A program made the translations under genes and the position numbers. Of a DNA stretch of 64,000 bases, positions 40,941 through 50,588 are shown piece by piece; within the stretch, counting starts at the first letter, position 1; the number at the start of each line of letters is the position of its first letter. The notes under the pieces were generated by a model, which searched no databases, had not been told where the DNA came from, and saw only the letters and a list, made by a program, of their open reading frames with translations. Source of the DNA: a virus; the IMG/VR virus record IMGVR_UViG_3300013132_000046, positions 1 to 64,000 of that record; one strand, 5' to 3'.

Positions 40941-43900
40941 TTAGCATGGTTTTGTTAATGAGTTTAACAATTCTTTTTTGTCGTTTATATCATCTATATC
41001 TTCAATAAGTGATAAGACATAGGTTAAGCTTAGGTTATTAGCTTCTAATAGTTGTTTAAATCTACCTACCTCATCCTTAGTATAACCTAAGTTCTCAAGT
41101 TCAGCAGCGGCTGCTGCATCTTCTTTGCTATATACTTGGCTTTCGGTTACTGGATCTGGAGATGTAATTGGGGTAGATGGAGCAGTAACAACCGGTTCTG
41201 CTGGGGCCGTGGAGGCTATTACAGGCGTTACAGCTGGCTCTGCTACTGTCGGTGGGGTAACTGCCTCGGTAGCCGCAGCCTTAAGAGCTGTTTCAAATAT
41301 CTTCCGTTGCTCTGGAGTAAGGTTTTTTCTAACCCCAGCAATGTTTGCTTTTAGTTGCTTACGAATATTATCAAAGTACTTAGCAAGCTGAGGATCAATA
41401 GCTCCACCGCTTTGCTTAATAGCCAGTTGCTTGGTGATCTCTGACTCAATTTTCTTCTCCAAAATCTGGCTATATGATTGTGTGGCACTATCCATGCCAA
41501 TTTCAGAAAACGTCAATTCATTCCCGAAAAACTCGCGTGACAATTGTTGTCCTAGCTGTGCATCCGCTTCCGTTGCTCCGTGCATGACAATTTGATCGGA
41601 AAGTTGGCTTCCTTGGTCCAAATTTTGAACTGTTTTGATGTCTCCGTTGTAACCGCGAGACTGGAGCAATTCCATGAATTGCTTGACTTTGTCTGGAGTC
41701 AAGGCACTATATATATTTTCAAATCCGGCATATGCCTTATGGGTAACCCCACTGGTGTTTGCGCCGCCATTTATTTTGAAATACAACCATGTATTGCTTT
41801 TAGCGGTTCCGCTACGAATGCGAATGCCATTAGCAATTTGCTTGCTAGTTGCGGCATCGCGTTGGATTTGTTGAGCAAACAAGTCAAATGCAGTATCTGC
41901 CTGTTGTTGTTGCGGAGTTGCGGACGAACGCATGGACTTTCGCAATGCTTGATATTCTGCCATAGACGTTGCATTTCGCAGCGTTGTAGCCATTCGCAAT
42001 TGATTGTCAGTAATACGCAACCCATTATCAATAGCAAACTGAACGTATTGTTCTCTTGTCAACGTTGACAAATCAACACCTTGTTGCTTTGCAACACTTG
42101 CCAAAACCCACTGCGCGTTCCAGTCGTACAACTTAGGGTCTGTCGCGTATGTCACATAATTACTTGTACTTGTAGACAACGTATTACGGCCTTGCTTAAT
42201 AGCTTCTCGCTCAGCTAGGAATAGTACTCGCTGGGTGTTTACCAAGACCTGTGCCTGCTCCTTTGGAGCTAGCTTACTGAAGTCTGTCTCGCCAGTACTA
42301 GCCATTGCAAGCCGTTGGGCATCCTGATAGGTCCGTAGTGAGTTAGATCGTACAGCTCGTTCTACAACGCTTTGTAGTGGCTCTGCTGGGCCTTGGTTAA
42401 TCGCTGGGTTAGTTGGAGCAGAGTCGGCTGCGGTTGAAGAACCACCGATCTCACGGGCAGTAGCTGCTTCGGTAGCCGCAGGAGCGACTGTAGGGGCTGG
42501 AGTAGCTGGTTGGTCTACAGTTAATGCTAAACTTCCGTCTATCCCTAAACTCCTGTCTATAAGCCCTTGCTGAGCTTGTTTTAGCTCTTCTTCTCCTGTT
42601 TGTAGACCTCTTGCAGATTCTTCAGCCATCGTTTGTGCATTAGCCGCCATTCTATCTAAGTCTTGTCTACGTCTTTCAGCAATCCTTTCAGCAATCCTAG
42701 CTTGTCTGGCTTCTTCTCTTTTTCTAGCTGGTGCATCTAAGATATCTTGTAACTGCATAAAGAAGTTACCAAATCTGGAAGATAAACGTGCATTTGATGT
42801 TTCAATAGAATCCTGTGTATCCTGATTAAGAACTGTTTCTATTCCTTCTCTTACAAATGTTTGTTCAAGTAAAGAAGTTATTAACTTCATCCTTTTATCT
42901 GTATTACCAGAAATAGAATCAACAATCTTTTTATCGTTTTCGTCAGTAGAATTTAGGAAATCACTAAGGGCTTTGTTTAAATCTGATTCAGCTTGAGCTA
43001 AATCTGCGGCCTTACCAGATTGCTGCGCATCTTTTAGTTTTTTAGCTAGTTCACTATTTACTTTTAGGATATGTTCTTTTATTGCTTTATTAGTTGATTC
43101 TCTTGCCATTATGGTCAGAGCGTTTGTTCTAGTATCTGCGCGCATACCAGCACCAACCAGGGTTAATAAAGAAATAGCACCATCCTCAGTAAACTTAACG
43201 CCATTACCAGTATCTTTACTTACAATACCGGCTTCCATTAAATCTTTTAATGAAGTTGGATCTGCATTATAGTTTGTTTGTAATCCTTCAGCAACTTTAC
43301 TTACTAAGACACCAGCTTCCATAAGGTTTCCCGTTGATATAGCACCTTCCGTACTTCGTAGTTGTCCAGCAATTTGAGAAAGAACTGGTATAGCTGTTTC
43401 GGCTCTACTTAGTCTACCTTCGCTTACTGAACCAAGGGTGTCTTCTAAAACAATCCCACGAACAACCTGTTCTAGTCTAATTTGTTGTTGAATTGGACTT
43501 AGGTTTTCATATTTTCCGTTTAGTGTATCCATGTAGAGACTTAGTTCTTGCATTCTGCTTTTGCTAAGATTGAATATACTAGCAACACGGTTGACAACGC
43601 CCTTACTTACGGCTCTACCAGAAAGGTGTACTGGAATAGATGCGCCACCAATTATACCACCAAGCACTGGTTCCATTAACGCACCCTCAACAGAAGAGTG
43701 GTATAACTGTTCCCAGTCAAAGCTTTCTCTTAAGCCAAGTGCTATTTCGTAGTTTTGATTAACAATGTCAGTAAATCCTTCTTCTACAAAACCTTCAGCA
43801 CCTTGAGATAGAGTCCATATACCCCCGCGTGCTGGTAATCTTGTATACCACTTTAAGTTTTGTATATAGTTAGAAGCACTAGGTAATCTACTTAGTGTTT

Positions 43901-45476
43901 TTTCTAGTAGGGTTGTTGGAATATTGGCTGGTAACCACCGCACAACATTACTAGTTGCCCTACTTACTTCAGATGCAACTCTAGTACTACCACCAATAGC
44001 TGTTCTTAGTGCTGCTGTTCTTGTTGCTCCTGTTGCTGCTGTTCTAGCAGAAGCCATAGCAGTAGCACGCAAACCACCAGCTACTAGTAAATTAGTACCA
44101 CCAGAAGCTACTGTGATCCCTAGTTGTCCAACAAAGTCTCCAGAAATTAATGTACTCTGAAGCATATCAGAACCTTTATAAAACTTATCCCACCACCAAC
44201 CGTCTGTTTTTTCTATAGTAGAAAGGGATCTAGAAATTGAGTTATTAATAAATACTCTATTTACATAACCACGGAACTCACCAGCAGTTTGCATTGATCT
44301 TAGAGTATTTGGATCTGCACCAGCTTTTACCATTTCTACATACAACTCTGGATCTCTTTCTATAATTAAATCAACTAAAAGATTAGCATTAATTTTAGGA
44401 GATAATTCTCTAGCTACTTCATCTGGATTTGTTGTAGTACCGCTGATTGTACTAAATAAAAAATCAACGATTGGGACGTTATTCGGATCGACAAAACCAA
44501 GAACTGATGGATCAGCTGCTCCATAGTCTCCTGCTCTTTTATATCTAGTCCAGTTATTATTAGCGTCTAAGTTATAGTTGTAAAAAGACTCTTCAAATTC
44601 ATTTCTTCTTAGGTATGTCTCTAATCCAAGTTTAGTAACTGTAGCAAGAATAGGCATTGCATCTTTTGCTAATACTGGATTACCATTTTCATAGCCTATA
44701 ATTGAGTTTGGTCCTACCGGTTCATCTGGATCATTACCAACTAAAGAAGAACCAAGGCTACCAAAGGTAACTGGATTACCAGATCTATCAGTATAGTAAA
44801 CATCGCCCTGCTCATTTGTTTTTGCATTCCATCCTGGTATTTGTTCTACTTTAGGTTTCCATGCTGGACTTGTTTCAAATAGTGAGGTTGAGTTGTATAA
44901 TCTATTAGACGATGCTACAACACCTTGGTTTGATGTAAGAAGTTCTAGCCTGCTACCAGCATAAGAGCCAGCCGCAGAACTTTCGTAAAATCCCATAGTA
45001 CCTAATCTAAAATTACCAGATTTATCCATTGATAGAGCGCCGACATCTCCAAAATCTTTCTGAGCTTGTTCTTCAATGTCAGATCTTCCACCAGTTTTTC
45101 TTGAAAACCTTTGAAAAAAGGATAATTTTTCTTCATCTGTTTTTGGTGCAGTTGGTTCTGATGGTGTTGCTTTTGCAGTTTCACTACTTATTGCTAGATT
45201 AGTAAAAAACTCTGGTGGTAGTTGTTTTTCTTTTTTTTCTGCAAATGGACTAGATGATGGAGGAATTGGAGTATCAATAATACCTAAGCCACCAACTCTA
45301 AGTTGACTAACCATATTTCTATAGTATGGCTCAATCTCTGATTGAGTTGCCGTATCAATAGCAAATACTTTTGTTAAATTTAGTATTCTTTCTTTTTCAA
45401 CTTCACTTAGTTCTCTTGGTTGAAATGGTTGTATTGGGTTTTGTTCTCGAAATCGTCCAACACTATATTGATCCAT
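40941..45476 (-). CDS. Large internal virion protein (1511 aa)
   Basis: Located between the gp15-position and giant proteins and coupled to the former by TAATG with AAGGAG. Hydrophobic and Gly/Ala-rich stretch at about 440-500 (VASGGTNLLVAGGLRATAMA, and following), helical charged regions, then a linker rich in Pro, Ala and Thr. A C-terminal domain of about 300 residues (including WLYFKINGGAN, then AYAGFENIYSAL, then SDQIVMHG) is coded by clearly more G+C-rich DNA, then another Pro/Ala/Val/Thr linker. By position it belongs to the ejected core proteins. No lytic transglycosylase motif seen. Confidence 0.8.
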   Translation of the reverse strand: MDQYSVGRFREQNPIQPFQPRELSEVEKERILNLTKVFAIDTATQSEIEPYYRNMVSQLRVGGLGIIDTPIPPSSSPFAEKKEKQLPPEFFTNLAISSETAKATPSEPTAPKTDEEKLSFFQRFSRKTGGRSDIEEQAQKDFGDVGALSMDKSGNFRLGTMGFYESSAAGSYAGSRLELLTSNQGVVASSNRLYNSTSLFETSPAWKPKVEQIPGWNAKTNEQGDVYYTDRSGNPVTFGSLGSSLVGNDPDEPVGPNSIIGYENGNPVLAKDAMPILATVTKLGLETYLRRNEFEESFYNYNLDANNNWTRYKRAGDYGAADPSVLGFVDPNNVPIVDFLFSTISGTTTNPDEVARELSPKINANLLVDLIIERDPELYVEMVKAGADPNTLRSMQTAGEFRGYVNRVFINNSISRSLSTIEKTDGWWWDKFYKGSDMLQSTLISGDFVGQLGITVASGGTNLLVAGGLRATAMASARTAATGATRTAALRTAIGGSTRVASEVSRATSNVVRWLPANIPTTLLEKTLSRLPSASNYIQNLKWYTRLPARGGIWTLSQGAEGFVEEGFTDIVNQNYEIALGLRESFDWEQLYHSSVEGALMEPVLGGIIGGASIPVHLSGRAVSKGVVNRVASIFNLSKSRMQELSLYMDTLNGKYENLSPIQQQIRLEQVVRGIVLEDTLGSVSEGRLSRAETAIPVLSQIAGQLRSTEGAISTGNLMEAGVLVSKVAEGLQTNYNADPTSLKDLMEAGIVSKDTGNGVKFTEDGAISLLTLVGAGMRADTRTNALTIMARESTNKAIKEHILKVNSELAKKLKDAQQSGKAADLAQAESDLNKALSDFLNSTDENDKKIVDSISGNTDKRMKLITSLLEQTFVREGIETVLNQDTQDSIETSNARLSSRFGNFFMQLQDILDAPARKREEARQARIAERIAERRRQDLDRMAANAQTMAEESARGLQTGEEELKQAQQGLIDRSLGIDGSLALTVDQPATPAPTVAPAATEAATAREIGGSSTAADSAPTNPAINQGPAEPLQSVVERAVRSNSLRTYQDAQRLAMASTGETDFSKLAPKEQAQVLVNTQRVLFLAEREAIKQGRNTLSTSTSNYVTYATDPKLYDWNAQWVLASVAKQQGVDLSTLTREQYVQFAIDNGLRITDNQLRMATTLRNATSMAEYQALRKSMRSSATPQQQQADTAFDLFAQQIQRDAATSKQIANGIRIRSGTAKSNTWLYFKINGGANTSGVTHKAYAGFENIYSALTPDKVKQFMELLQSRGYNGDIKTVQNLDQGSQLSDQIVMHGATEADAQLGQQLSREFFGNELTFSEIGMDSATQSYSQILEKKIESEITKQLAIKQSGGAIDPQLAKYFDNIRKQLKANIAGVRKNLTPEQRKIFETALKAAATEAVTPPTVAEPAVTPVIASTAPAEPVVTAPSTPITSPDPVTESQVYSKEDAAAAAELENLGYTKDEVGRFKQLLEANNLSLTYVLSLIEDIDDINDKKELLNSLTKPC

Positions 45477-48400
45477 TATCTAACTCCTTGCTGTAAATCC
45501 CTTATTATCTTAAATGTTCTAGTAAATCTAACATTTCTGGATATTTCATTATTGGCTGGTGCATTAGTATCTACATTTGGAAATGCTCCAGGTATCCCAT
45601 ACGGAACAAGATTATTACCGCGTTTAATTAGTAGTACTGGTTTTTTTGTATCAAATGCTACATCAAACTTAACTTTATTTTGTGATCCAGCACCGATGTT
45701 AGCATCTTTTAGTATTTTTAAAAGCTCTACACCCTGGCCCGTAGATGAAAGATGCTCAAGTACCGAAGTTGAATCAAGTCTTAAGTTAGGATTTGTAGTT
45801 AGGTTTAGTCCAAACATATCTGAAACATACTTTATGTTACTTTCAGTAGCGGGTAAGGACATTAAACCAACAATTACCTGATCTGTTGGATCTAATCCTA
45901 CTTCTATACCCCTGCGTTCACTGGGGTCTTTATCTACAATTTCTCTTAGTAATTCTGCATCTGCTTCAATCACATCAGCTATATCTGGTCTATCAACTGG
46001 TGAGTCTGTGCCTATCCAGCTGTCGAATTTATTTTCTATGTCATCAAAGTTAGGTATTTGTGCGTCACCAGACATTGCTTCTACAGCTTTTTGGCGCATT
46101 GTTTCTGGTTGTAATTCACTAGGTAATCTAGGAATATTTGGTAATCTTGTCTGGTAGCTTATTTGAGTATTTGATCCTGGATTTCCAGTAATAAAACTAG
46201 AACTAACCCTACCATTAGTAAATGTAAATGTAGGTGAAAACTTTGGAATACTAGCTCCAGATACCTCGCTATATTTAATACCAGATCTAAATAACTCTTT
46301 AACACCACTAAATCTCTCTTCTGGTGTACCTATTAATTCCGCTCTGTCCATTACTCCATTTAATATTATAGGAAGTTTCATTAAAGATTTAACAGTTTCT
46401 GGATTTCCCTTTAATGCTTCATTAAAATAATACTGTAGTTTTTGGTCTGGCGTTAGTTTGTTCCAAGGTAATAGAGTTTCTGTTGATACCATTCTAGTCC
46501 CACCACCCAAACTTTTTTCTTGTGTACTTGATACAGTAGTAACAACTGTTTTATTTTCTGTATCACCGGGTAATGGAATTCCATTTGGTAATAGTGGTTT
46601 TAATAAACCATGTATTTGCTCTAAAGATGATTGAGCAACTACTTCTGGTGAACCAACAATAGAAGCAGCCGGAACTCCAATTTCCTTTGCCATTGCAATC
46701 GTTACATATGTTCCAAATTCTTCATCAGAGCCGAGTGGACTTGTGTTACCAGCTTGTAGTGCTCTTGTATATGTATTAACTCTTTCTCCAGCAGTAGTTC
46801 CCACTGAATATCTAACATCTACTGAGCCAGATCCAGTAACAGCAGCTAAAGATACGTCAAGAGCTGTAGCATATATTGTATTATACTTACTAATATTAGC
46901 AGTTGGTGGTATTTCTTGTGATGCCACAAATTCCATAAAGTTTTGCATTACTGGTTGATCATTAAACACACCAATAGTTTGTTTTGAGTTTTTAAAACCT
47001 CTAGTCATTTCTAGCACGGCAAAGAAATTACTTGGCGTTAGATCATCAATACTCTCAGTCGATAAAGCTTCTAATCTTCTTTTGTAATCAGCTAAATATT
47101 CATCTCTACCAGCATAACCTAAATCACTTGCGATTGTTTCTGCTTGTATTCTAAGTTTTAAACCTATTCTTCTACCATCCGGGGTAATAATTCCTGCATT
47201 ATCTACCCAGTTTGTTTGGTCGATTAAAGCAGCATCAACTGGTTCTAGTAGATCAAAGTACTTTAATTCGTCTTTTGATTTTCCATAAAGTGTTTTATAA
47301 GCATCATCAACTTTAGTTAAAACTTGATTAGCCTCAATTAACCTTATTTGTTCTGTTGTTGCTCTACCCGAACTTAATGCACTGTACGCATCTGTTTCTT
47401 CGGTTGAGAGTAATCTCTTACTTTGAGCTGTAAGTAGTAATGCCTGTTCAGCTGCTAATCCAAATGTAGTTTCAAATCTAGCAGCAACATCATATATTAT
47501 ACCGGCTTCTCTTCTTGCTTCTGGTGTGGCAAATGGATCATTAAACACATCTAAAGCTTTTTGAACTATACTTGGATCTTTAATTATTGCTTGTTTTGCT
47601 GCTGTTTCACCTGGTATATTTACACCAAGTTTTGATGATCCTGTTCCAGTAGCTCCCCTAGAAGATTTAATACCAGATTCAGATAAGGTTTTAACAAAAT
47701 CATCCTGTATTTTTATTAGATTTTCTGGAGTAAGTCCTACGCTATCTAATAGTTTTTTATCCTCGGGGCTTAGATTTCTAATAATATCAGCTGGCATTTC
47801 TGTTCTAAGTGTTACAAATCCATCTTTATCTTTAGTAACAAATAATTGCTCTACTGTTGAGATTGGTAATCCAGTTTGTACACTAAACTGTTGTACAAAT
47901 TTTGAAGTTGTGTCTTCAAGACTTGGTGGTTGATTACCCATGACGGTACTGATTTCAATACTTCTTCTTAAAGATTCAGATACTCTAACTGATGCATCCA
48001 TTACACTAGAAGAAATACTTTGACCTTCTTTTGTTTCTCTAACAAAACTAACTATATCTTTTGTTTTTAATCCTTTTAAAGATCCTTTTAGTGGTAATGA
48101 CCTAAAACCATTATTTAGTCCTCCTTCAAGTATTCGTATTTGTTCTTCTATTGGTAGTTGACTTAATTTACCTGTTTCTAAATCATTTAGTATATCAGTA
48201 GCATTCCTAGTCTTAAAAACCTTATCTAGTTCTTCTTCAAGTATTCGTATTTTTTCTGCTGGTGGTAGTTGACTAAAGTTTAAGTCACCATTTAATCTAC
48301 CGGTTTCTAAACCATATAGTATATCAGTAGCATACTTAGTAATTGTATTTAGCTGTTGTGTTTCGTTTTGATCAGCTAATACTTGTTTTAATGAGGTTGT

Positions 48401-49432
48401 TGTAGACTCTAGATTTTCTGGTGTTGGGTTGGCTCTAAAATTTAAAGATGCTATATCATAAGCAGAAGATGCTCTTCTTAATCTATCTTCTGTTTTCATT
48501 CTTCTAGAAAGATCCCAAATATCCTTTGCAGAGGCATCTCTAATACCCGTGGACTTTACAATAAAATCGCCTTGTACTTTTTCGTCTTCAATTCTAAGAC
48601 CAATAAAGGTTAGGTCTTCACCCCATTTTTTGTCAAATGCTTCTTTAAACTCAGCAAAGCTTTTAGCACCAGTAGCCATGTTTAATGTTTCAGCATAAAT
48701 AGGGTCTGTTTCTTTTAGATTATCTGCCCCAATCTCCCCATCAACAAGTGCTTTTTGTTTATCTGGTGTTAGGGTATAATCAGCAGCCTGACTTATCACA
48801 GCTTGATTTAAAGCTCTCTGGGATTCCATTTCAACAAAGGTTGCTTGAGCTTGTGTAAAGATACCCTCAACCCAAGGAACTCCAGCTAGTGCTGGATTTT
48901 CTTTGATAAACTCATCCATAGCTTCCTGGATAAGTTGTGGACCCATGATATCACCATACTTATCACTATTGCTCATTACCCACTTATTAAAACTATTTTG
49001 AGCTACTTCATTTGAGAAATCCGCACCCCAAGATTTTACTACTCTTCTTGTAAACTGCGATTTCCACTCGTTGCCCGAGAATGGTGTTTCTGTTTTATTT
49101 AGGATCTTATTAAACTCAGAGATTTTTTCATCTGGTGACAGAGTATCATTAGCATCAATTTCTTCCCACTGGGATTCAACTTTTGAAATTGTTCGTCTAT
49201 CTAGGGTCTGAGCAATGCTTGAGAAATTATTTAAACCCTGCTGAACACCACCAGCAATCTCGGCTAATGCCATGTATTGTAACTCTTCATTACCCCTACC
49301 AACATAAGTTGGAGCCTTAGCAACGTCAGTTTGTCCACCATAAAACTCAGCACTAGTAAATTCTACTGGATTAGCAGAAACAGATGCTGGAGCTACTTGA
49401 TCAATTCTTAATAGATTTCTTATATCTGCCAT
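45476..49432 (-). CDS. Internal virion protein at the T7 gp15 position (1318 aa)
   Basis: Directly follows the gp14-like gene and starts after AGGAGAATTAAAA. Near the N-terminus AEIAGGVQQGLNNFSSIAQTL and IDANDTLSPDEKISEFNKIL resemble gp15-like core proteins of T7-type aquatic phages, which form part of the ejected channel. Residues about 360-440 contain a tandem duplication (two QLP-x-x-E-x-IRILE units). Otherwise helical and polar, no enzyme motif recognised. Confidence 0.78.
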   Translation of the reverse strand: MADIRNLLRIDQVAPASVSANPVEFTSAEFYGGQTDVAKAPTYVGRGNEELQYMALAEIAGGVQQGLNNFSSIAQTLDRRTISKVESQWEEIDANDTLSPDEKISEFNKILNKTETPFSGNEWKSQFTRRVVKSWGADFSNEVAQNSFNKWVMSNSDKYGDIMGPQLIQEAMDEFIKENPALAGVPWVEGIFTQAQATFVEMESQRALNQAVISQAADYTLTPDKQKALVDGEIGADNLKETDPIYAETLNMATGAKSFAEFKEAFDKKWGEDLTFIGLRIEDEKVQGDFIVKSTGIRDASAKDIWDLSRRMKTEDRLRRASSAYDIASLNFRANPTPENLESTTTSLKQVLADQNETQQLNTITKYATDILYGLETGRLNGDLNFSQLPPAEKIRILEEELDKVFKTRNATDILNDLETGKLSQLPIEEQIRILEGGLNNGFRSLPLKGSLKGLKTKDIVSFVRETKEGQSISSSVMDASVRVSESLRRSIEISTVMGNQPPSLEDTTSKFVQQFSVQTGLPISTVEQLFVTKDKDGFVTLRTEMPADIIRNLSPEDKKLLDSVGLTPENLIKIQDDFVKTLSESGIKSSRGATGTGSSKLGVNIPGETAAKQAIIKDPSIVQKALDVFNDPFATPEARREAGIIYDVAARFETTFGLAAEQALLLTAQSKRLLSTEETDAYSALSSGRATTEQIRLIEANQVLTKVDDAYKTLYGKSKDELKYFDLLEPVDAALIDQTNWVDNAGIITPDGRRIGLKLRIQAETIASDLGYAGRDEYLADYKRRLEALSTESIDDLTPSNFFAVLEMTRGFKNSKQTIGVFNDQPVMQNFMEFVASQEIPPTANISKYNTIYATALDVSLAAVTGSGSVDVRYSVGTTAGERVNTYTRALQAGNTSPLGSDEEFGTYVTIAMAKEIGVPAASIVGSPEVVAQSSLEQIHGLLKPLLPNGIPLPGDTENKTVVTTVSSTQEKSLGGGTRMVSTETLLPWNKLTPDQKLQYYFNEALKGNPETVKSLMKLPIILNGVMDRAELIGTPEERFSGVKELFRSGIKYSEVSGASIPKFSPTFTFTNGRVSSSFITGNPGSNTQISYQTRLPNIPRLPSELQPETMRQKAVEAMSGDAQIPNFDDIENKFDSWIGTDSPVDRPDIADVIEADAELLREIVDKDPSERRGIEVGLDPTDQVIVGLMSLPATESNIKYVSDMFGLNLTTNPNLRLDSTSVLEHLSSTGQGVELLKILKDANIGAGSQNKVKFDVAFDTKKPVLLIKRGNNLVPYGIPGAFPNVDTNAPANNEISRNVRFTRTFKIIRDLQQGVR
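48121..48333 (-). repeat. In-frame tandem duplication within the gp15-position gene
   Basis: Two diverged copies of a segment of about 85-100 bases, both containing TTCAAGTATTCGTATTT and TTTAGTATATCAGTAGCAT-like runs on the plus strand. Each codes for ATDIL-LETG...SQLP-EIRILEE-type residues. Confidence 0.85.
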
Positions 49433-49434
49433 TT

Positions 49435-50091
49435 TTAATTCTCCTTAAAAGCTCCACCAATTGCTGCGCCACCAATACCACCAGCAATCTGAGCACCACC
49501 AGCAATATAACCAGCTGTTGCATAAGCTGATGAGTTTTCGTATATTGGACGCTCTCCAGCAATTCTTAGATTCGGTAAGAAAATGTTTTCTGTTCGCTGA
49601 GACATAGTAGATCTAAATTCTCTATCAAGGTTTTGTAATTCTGTTTGGTAGTTTTTCTTTAGCTGGGTTGCGTTATTAATTACATCAATATTTTGTGCCA
49701 AAGATAGAGCTGCATATAAACCACTATTTGCAGATATGCCTTTATTTGTTACTGCATTTAGTAAAGAAGCACCGGCTTGTGTAGCCTGCCTTGATAACTG
49801 TGTATTTTGGAATGTGTTAATTTCTGCTGCGTTTTGTCCTTTTTCTGTTCTTGTTCTATATGCAGATGAAGATATAGCAGCATTTCTTTTTGTTTGTTGT
49901 GCAAAGTTATATGCTGACATAAACTGTTCTCTAGCATTAAAGTTTGCAACTTCTCTTAAGTTTTGCAACCACTGTTGATATGCTTCTTGATTTCTTTGTT
50001 CTGAAGCTGCTTGATTTGCTCTTCCTTGAGCCATTGTACCAACACCACCAGCAATAGCACCAGCAATTAAAACACCAGCTAAAATAGCCAT
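49435..50091 (-). CDS. Internal virion protein, T7 gp14-like
   Basis: 218 residues. Hydrophobic Gly/Ala-rich N-terminus (AILAGVLIAGAIAGGVGTM), a long Gln/Asn-rich helical body and a second Gly/Ala-rich segment at the C-terminus (YIAGGAQIAGGIGGAAIGGAF). This is the layout of gp14, which inserts in the outer membrane on ejection. The start shares a base with the upstream stop. Confidence 0.82.
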   Translation of the reverse strand: MAILAGVLIAGAIAGGVGTMAQGRANQAASEQRNQEAYQQWLQNLREVANFNAREQFMSAYNFAQQTKRNAAISSSAYRTRTEKGQNAAEINTFQNTQLSRQATQAGASLLNAVTNKGISANSGLYAALSLAQNIDVINNATQLKKNYQTELQNLDREFRSTMSQRTENIFLPNLRIAGERPIYENSSAYATAGYIAGGAQIAGGIGGAAIGGAFKEN

Positions 50092-50588
50092 TACAGACCT
50101 CTTTCTAAATAGTTTAGAATTTCTTTAGTTCTACTAGTTAAATCTTCAGTATATACATATAACACAGAGTTAAATTTATAGTTATTAAGTGCTTCTAGAT
50201 GATTGTTATAGATAGTTTCTACAGATAAATCCGAAAATAAACTACCAACTTTTGTTTTAATTTCATCCTTCCACACTTTATACATACTGTTTAACTGCGC
50301 TTGTTTATCTTTTCTTTCAATTATTATGGCAGCACCAATGCTATTTGGATCTAGTAGTTTAAGACCCTGGGACCACATCTTTACAATGTATCCATCAAAT
50401 GCATTGGTTGCGGCTAGTTGGGGTATTACATAGGGATCTAATTCCCAATATCCACTTAGATTGTGTTTTTTTATTGTAAGACCCTTTAAATGTTTTTTAC
50501 CCATAATAGGTAATCCAACCTTACGGGCTTCATTCATTATATACGAAGTACCAACTCTGGGTCCTACCCCAGTTACAATAGATATCAT
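50091..50588 (-). CDS. Small sulfotransferase-like P-loop protein
   Basis: 165 residues from the ATG overlapping the terminase stop (ATGA). ISIVTGVGPRVGTSYIMNEA matches the 5'-phosphosulfate-binding loop of sulfotransferases (GxPRxGTS), and AAIIIERKDKQAQLNSMYK matches the 3'-phosphate site (Arg...Ser). A complete small PAPS-type fold is plausible. Why it lies between large terminase and gp14 is unknown. It could modify virion glycans or host surface, or merely share the fold. Confidence 0.6.
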   Translation of the reverse strand: MISIVTGVGPRVGTSYIMNEARKVGLPIMGKKHLKGLTIKKHNLSGYWELDPYVIPQLAATNAFDGYIVKMWSQGLKLLDPNSIGAAIIIERKDKQAQLNSMYKVWKDEIKTKVGSLFSDLSVETIYNNHLEALNNYKFNSVLYVYTEDLTSRTKEILNYLERGL

